Below are positions 43,576-44,697 of a DNA stretch of 44,697 bases, in pieces (position 1 is the stretch's first letter; each line of letters starts with the position of its first letter). The notes under the pieces are model-generated. The model was not told the DNA's origin. It saw only the letters and a list, made by a program, of their open reading frames with translations, and did not search any database. The stretch comes from Alphaproteobacteria bacterium. Its GTDB lineage: Bacteria > Pseudomonadota > Alphaproteobacteria > SP197. The stretch lies in contig VGDP01000026.1 of assembly GCA_016869675.1 (NCBI GenBank), positions 1-44,697 on the forward strand. The letters are read 5' to 3'. A program made the position numbers and the translations under genes.

Positions 43576-44492
43576 GGTCCCTCGCCCGCCTGGTGCGCCG
43601 CAACCGCGCGCTGACCTGCGCCTACTACCTGATCGACGATTGGCGCGCCCGGCGGCGCCTGGCGTCGGGGCGCATCGAGACGCGCTCGGGCCGGCGCCAT
43701 GCCGAACTCGATCTCGACGCTTCGCTCGCCTATGTCGAGGGCGTCGTCGACGACTATCTCGGCTACGCCGGCCGTGATCGGTTCGCCGGCCGCCTGGCCG
43801 AGATCGGGCCTGGCGACAGCCTGGCGGTAACCGTGCTGACCCTGGCGCGCGGCGCGCGCGAGGCGCACACCGTCGACCGCTACCGCACGATCCGCGACCC
43901 GGCGCGCGAGACGGCGATCCTGGAGGGACTCCGTGCCCGCTATGGTTGCGCGGCCACGTTGGCCGAGCGCATCCACGAGCACGCGGGATCGCCGGCCGAG
44001 ACGTTCTTCACGCGCACCGATCTGGCGTTCGACTGGATCGTGTCGCGCGCCGTACTGGAGCATCTCTACGACCCGATCGCGGCGCTCGACGCCATGGCGA
44101 CGCGCCTGGCGCCGGGCGGCGTCATGGTCCACCGCATCGACCTGCGCGACCACGGCATGTTCGAGGGTCATCCTCTGACATTCCTCACTGTGCCGGACCG
44201 ACTCTACCGCGCCATGACCGTTGGCTCGGGCCGGCCCAACCGCGTGCTGGCGCCCGAGTACACCGCGTGGCTGCGGCGTGCCGGCATGAACGGCGGCGTA
44301 CGCGTCACCCGGCTGGCTGGGGTCGCGGGCACTGTCGGCCCGGCGCGATGGGACGCGCTGGATGCGGCGGCAAGGCGCGAAGCGCTCGCCACGGTCGCGA
44401 CCATCCGCCCGCGCCTGGCCCCGCGGTTCCGAGCCTTGCCCGACGAGGATCTGGCGGTAGCCGGCATCGTCCTGGTCGCAGAGCGATCCTAG
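43566..44492 (+). CDS. Class I SAM-dependent methyltransferase
   Basis: A 308-aa protein with a Rossmann methyltransferase core. AEIGPGDSLAVTVL is motif I, followed by AHTVDRYRTIRD; DWIVSRAVLEHLYDPIAALD is the motif IV/post-IV region and LAPGGVMVHRIDLRDHG the next strand. The basic N-terminal 30 residues could contact a membrane or polymer. The GTG start at 43566 lacks a ribosome site and overlaps the divergent glycosyltransferase start, so the true start is uncertain. A role in O- or N-methylating a sugar of the exopolysaccharide is inferred from neighbours. Confidence 0.8.
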   Translation: MLSRSLARLVRRNRALTCAYYLIDDWRARRRLASGRIETRSGRRHAELDLDASLAYVEGVVDDYLGYAGRDRFAGRLAEIGPGDSLAVTVLTLARGAREAHTVDRYRTIRDPARETAILEGLRARYGCAATLAERIHEHAGSPAETFFTRTDLAFDWIVSRAVLEHLYDPIAALDAMATRLAPGGVMVHRIDLRDHGMFEGHPLTFLTVPDRLYRAMTVGSGRPNRVLAPEYTAWLRRAGMNGGVRVTRLAGVAGTVGPARWDALDAAARREALATVATIRPRLAPRFRALPDEDLAVAGIVLVAERS

Positions 44493-44697
44493 AGCGCATT
44501 CTCCGATATCCGGATCCGGCCGAGGCTCAGCCGGTTCGAGTAGATGTACTGCAGGCGGCCAATTACGCCGGCACGAACCGCGGCAAGCAATGCGCGGAAC
44601 GCGGGGTGGTAGCGCAGGAGATGCCCCACCATCAGCGTAAGGCTGGCCGACCGTGCCCGGGCGATCAGGGAGTTTCCATCTCCAATGTCCGTCGTCA
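44490..44697 (-). pseudogene. 3'-truncated Gfo/Idh/MocA oxidoreductase, runs off window
   Basis: On the minus strand the last 200 bases read SLTLMVGHLLRYHPAFRALL, AAVRAGVIGRLQYIYSNRLS and LGRIRISENAL, then TAG at 44492-44490. VGHLLRYHPA and GRLQYIYSNRLxLGRIRxxENAL are characteristic of Gfo/Idh/MocA sugar oxidoreductases, which continue WSFAPHD at once; here the Trp codon position is a stop and no continuation follows, because the plus-strand methyltransferase occupies the DNA. The CTAG tetramer serves as stop for both genes. The 5' part lies outside the window. It would have supplied a UDP-sugar intermediate for the polysaccharide island. Confidence 0.7.

Overview
This window looks like a piece of chromosome from a high-GC alphaproteobacterium, probably Rhodospirillales-like. 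The evidence is the GC-rich codon use and three gene blocks typical of that class: tsaD diverging from hemC-hemD-Mic60-like-HemY-like; a DUF1674/SDHAF4 gene beside htpX-rsmB-rpe-heparinase; and an EVE/YciI pair beside tsaD. No rRNA, tRNA, CRISPR array or intact transposon was seen.

Layout. 0.0-2.3 kb (minus): a DAO-type FAD oxidoreductase feeding, by a 4-base overlap, into pabB. 2.4-6.8 kb (plus): an AstE/aspartoacylase-type Zn amidohydrolase and a complete polar amino-acid ABC importer. 6.9-7.3 kb: a short ORF joining the start of an IS3-type OrfA to a peptidoglycan-binding domain. 7.3-10.1 kb (minus): acs and two small genes. 10.18-10.34 kb: two related imperfect palindromes. 10.4-11.8 kb (plus): a C39-like cysteine peptidase and a creatininase homologue. 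11.8-14.7 kb (minus): frameshifted hicA, hicB, tsaD, YciI, EVE and a ruined secreted-protein gene. 14.7-18.9 kb (plus): hemC, hemD, a Mic60/mitofilin-like protein and a HemY-like TPR protein. 19.2-25.9 kb: DUF2182 membrane protein, SDR (minus), YtcJ-type amidohydrolase, threonine ammonia-lyase, APH-like kinase, class I glutamine amidotransferase and WrbA. 25.9-27.5 kb (minus): a SulP transporter whose STAS domain is broken off. 27.6-30.8 kb (plus): an AruH-like aminotransferase and a CcmG-TlpA-CcdA thiol-redox cassette. 30.85-32.46 kb: remains of an exosortase-A-type exopolysaccharide locus (FemAB and XrtA-type polysaccharide deacetylase) fused to the tail of an MFS gene. 32.5-33.8 kb (minus): a Sel1/SPOR lipoprotein and a thermonuclease homologue. 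34.0-38.8 kb: SDHAF4, htpX, rsmB, rpe and heparinase II/III. 38.8-44.7 kb: an envelope-polysaccharide island of two GT4 glycosyltransferases, an asparagine synthase-type amidotransferase, a papain-like lipoprotein, a methyltransferase and a cut Gfo/Idh/MocA gene.

Main theme. Core metabolic genes are intact, while accessory genes carry several lesions each: frameshifts, TGG-to-TAG-type stops, internal deletions and breakpoints. This affects the 11.8-12.5 kb gene, hicA, the SulP STAS domain, FemAB, the deacetylase, the MFS tail and the Gfo/Idh/MocA gene. The selective pattern suggests real gene decay rather than only sequencing error, although single indels in homopolymers (hicA, FemAB) could still be errors. 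The most interesting intact oddities are the IS3/PG-binding chimera, the tandem palindromes at 10.2 kb, the hicB-tsaD ATGA coupling, and a predicted papain-like lipoprotein between two sugar-transfer genes.
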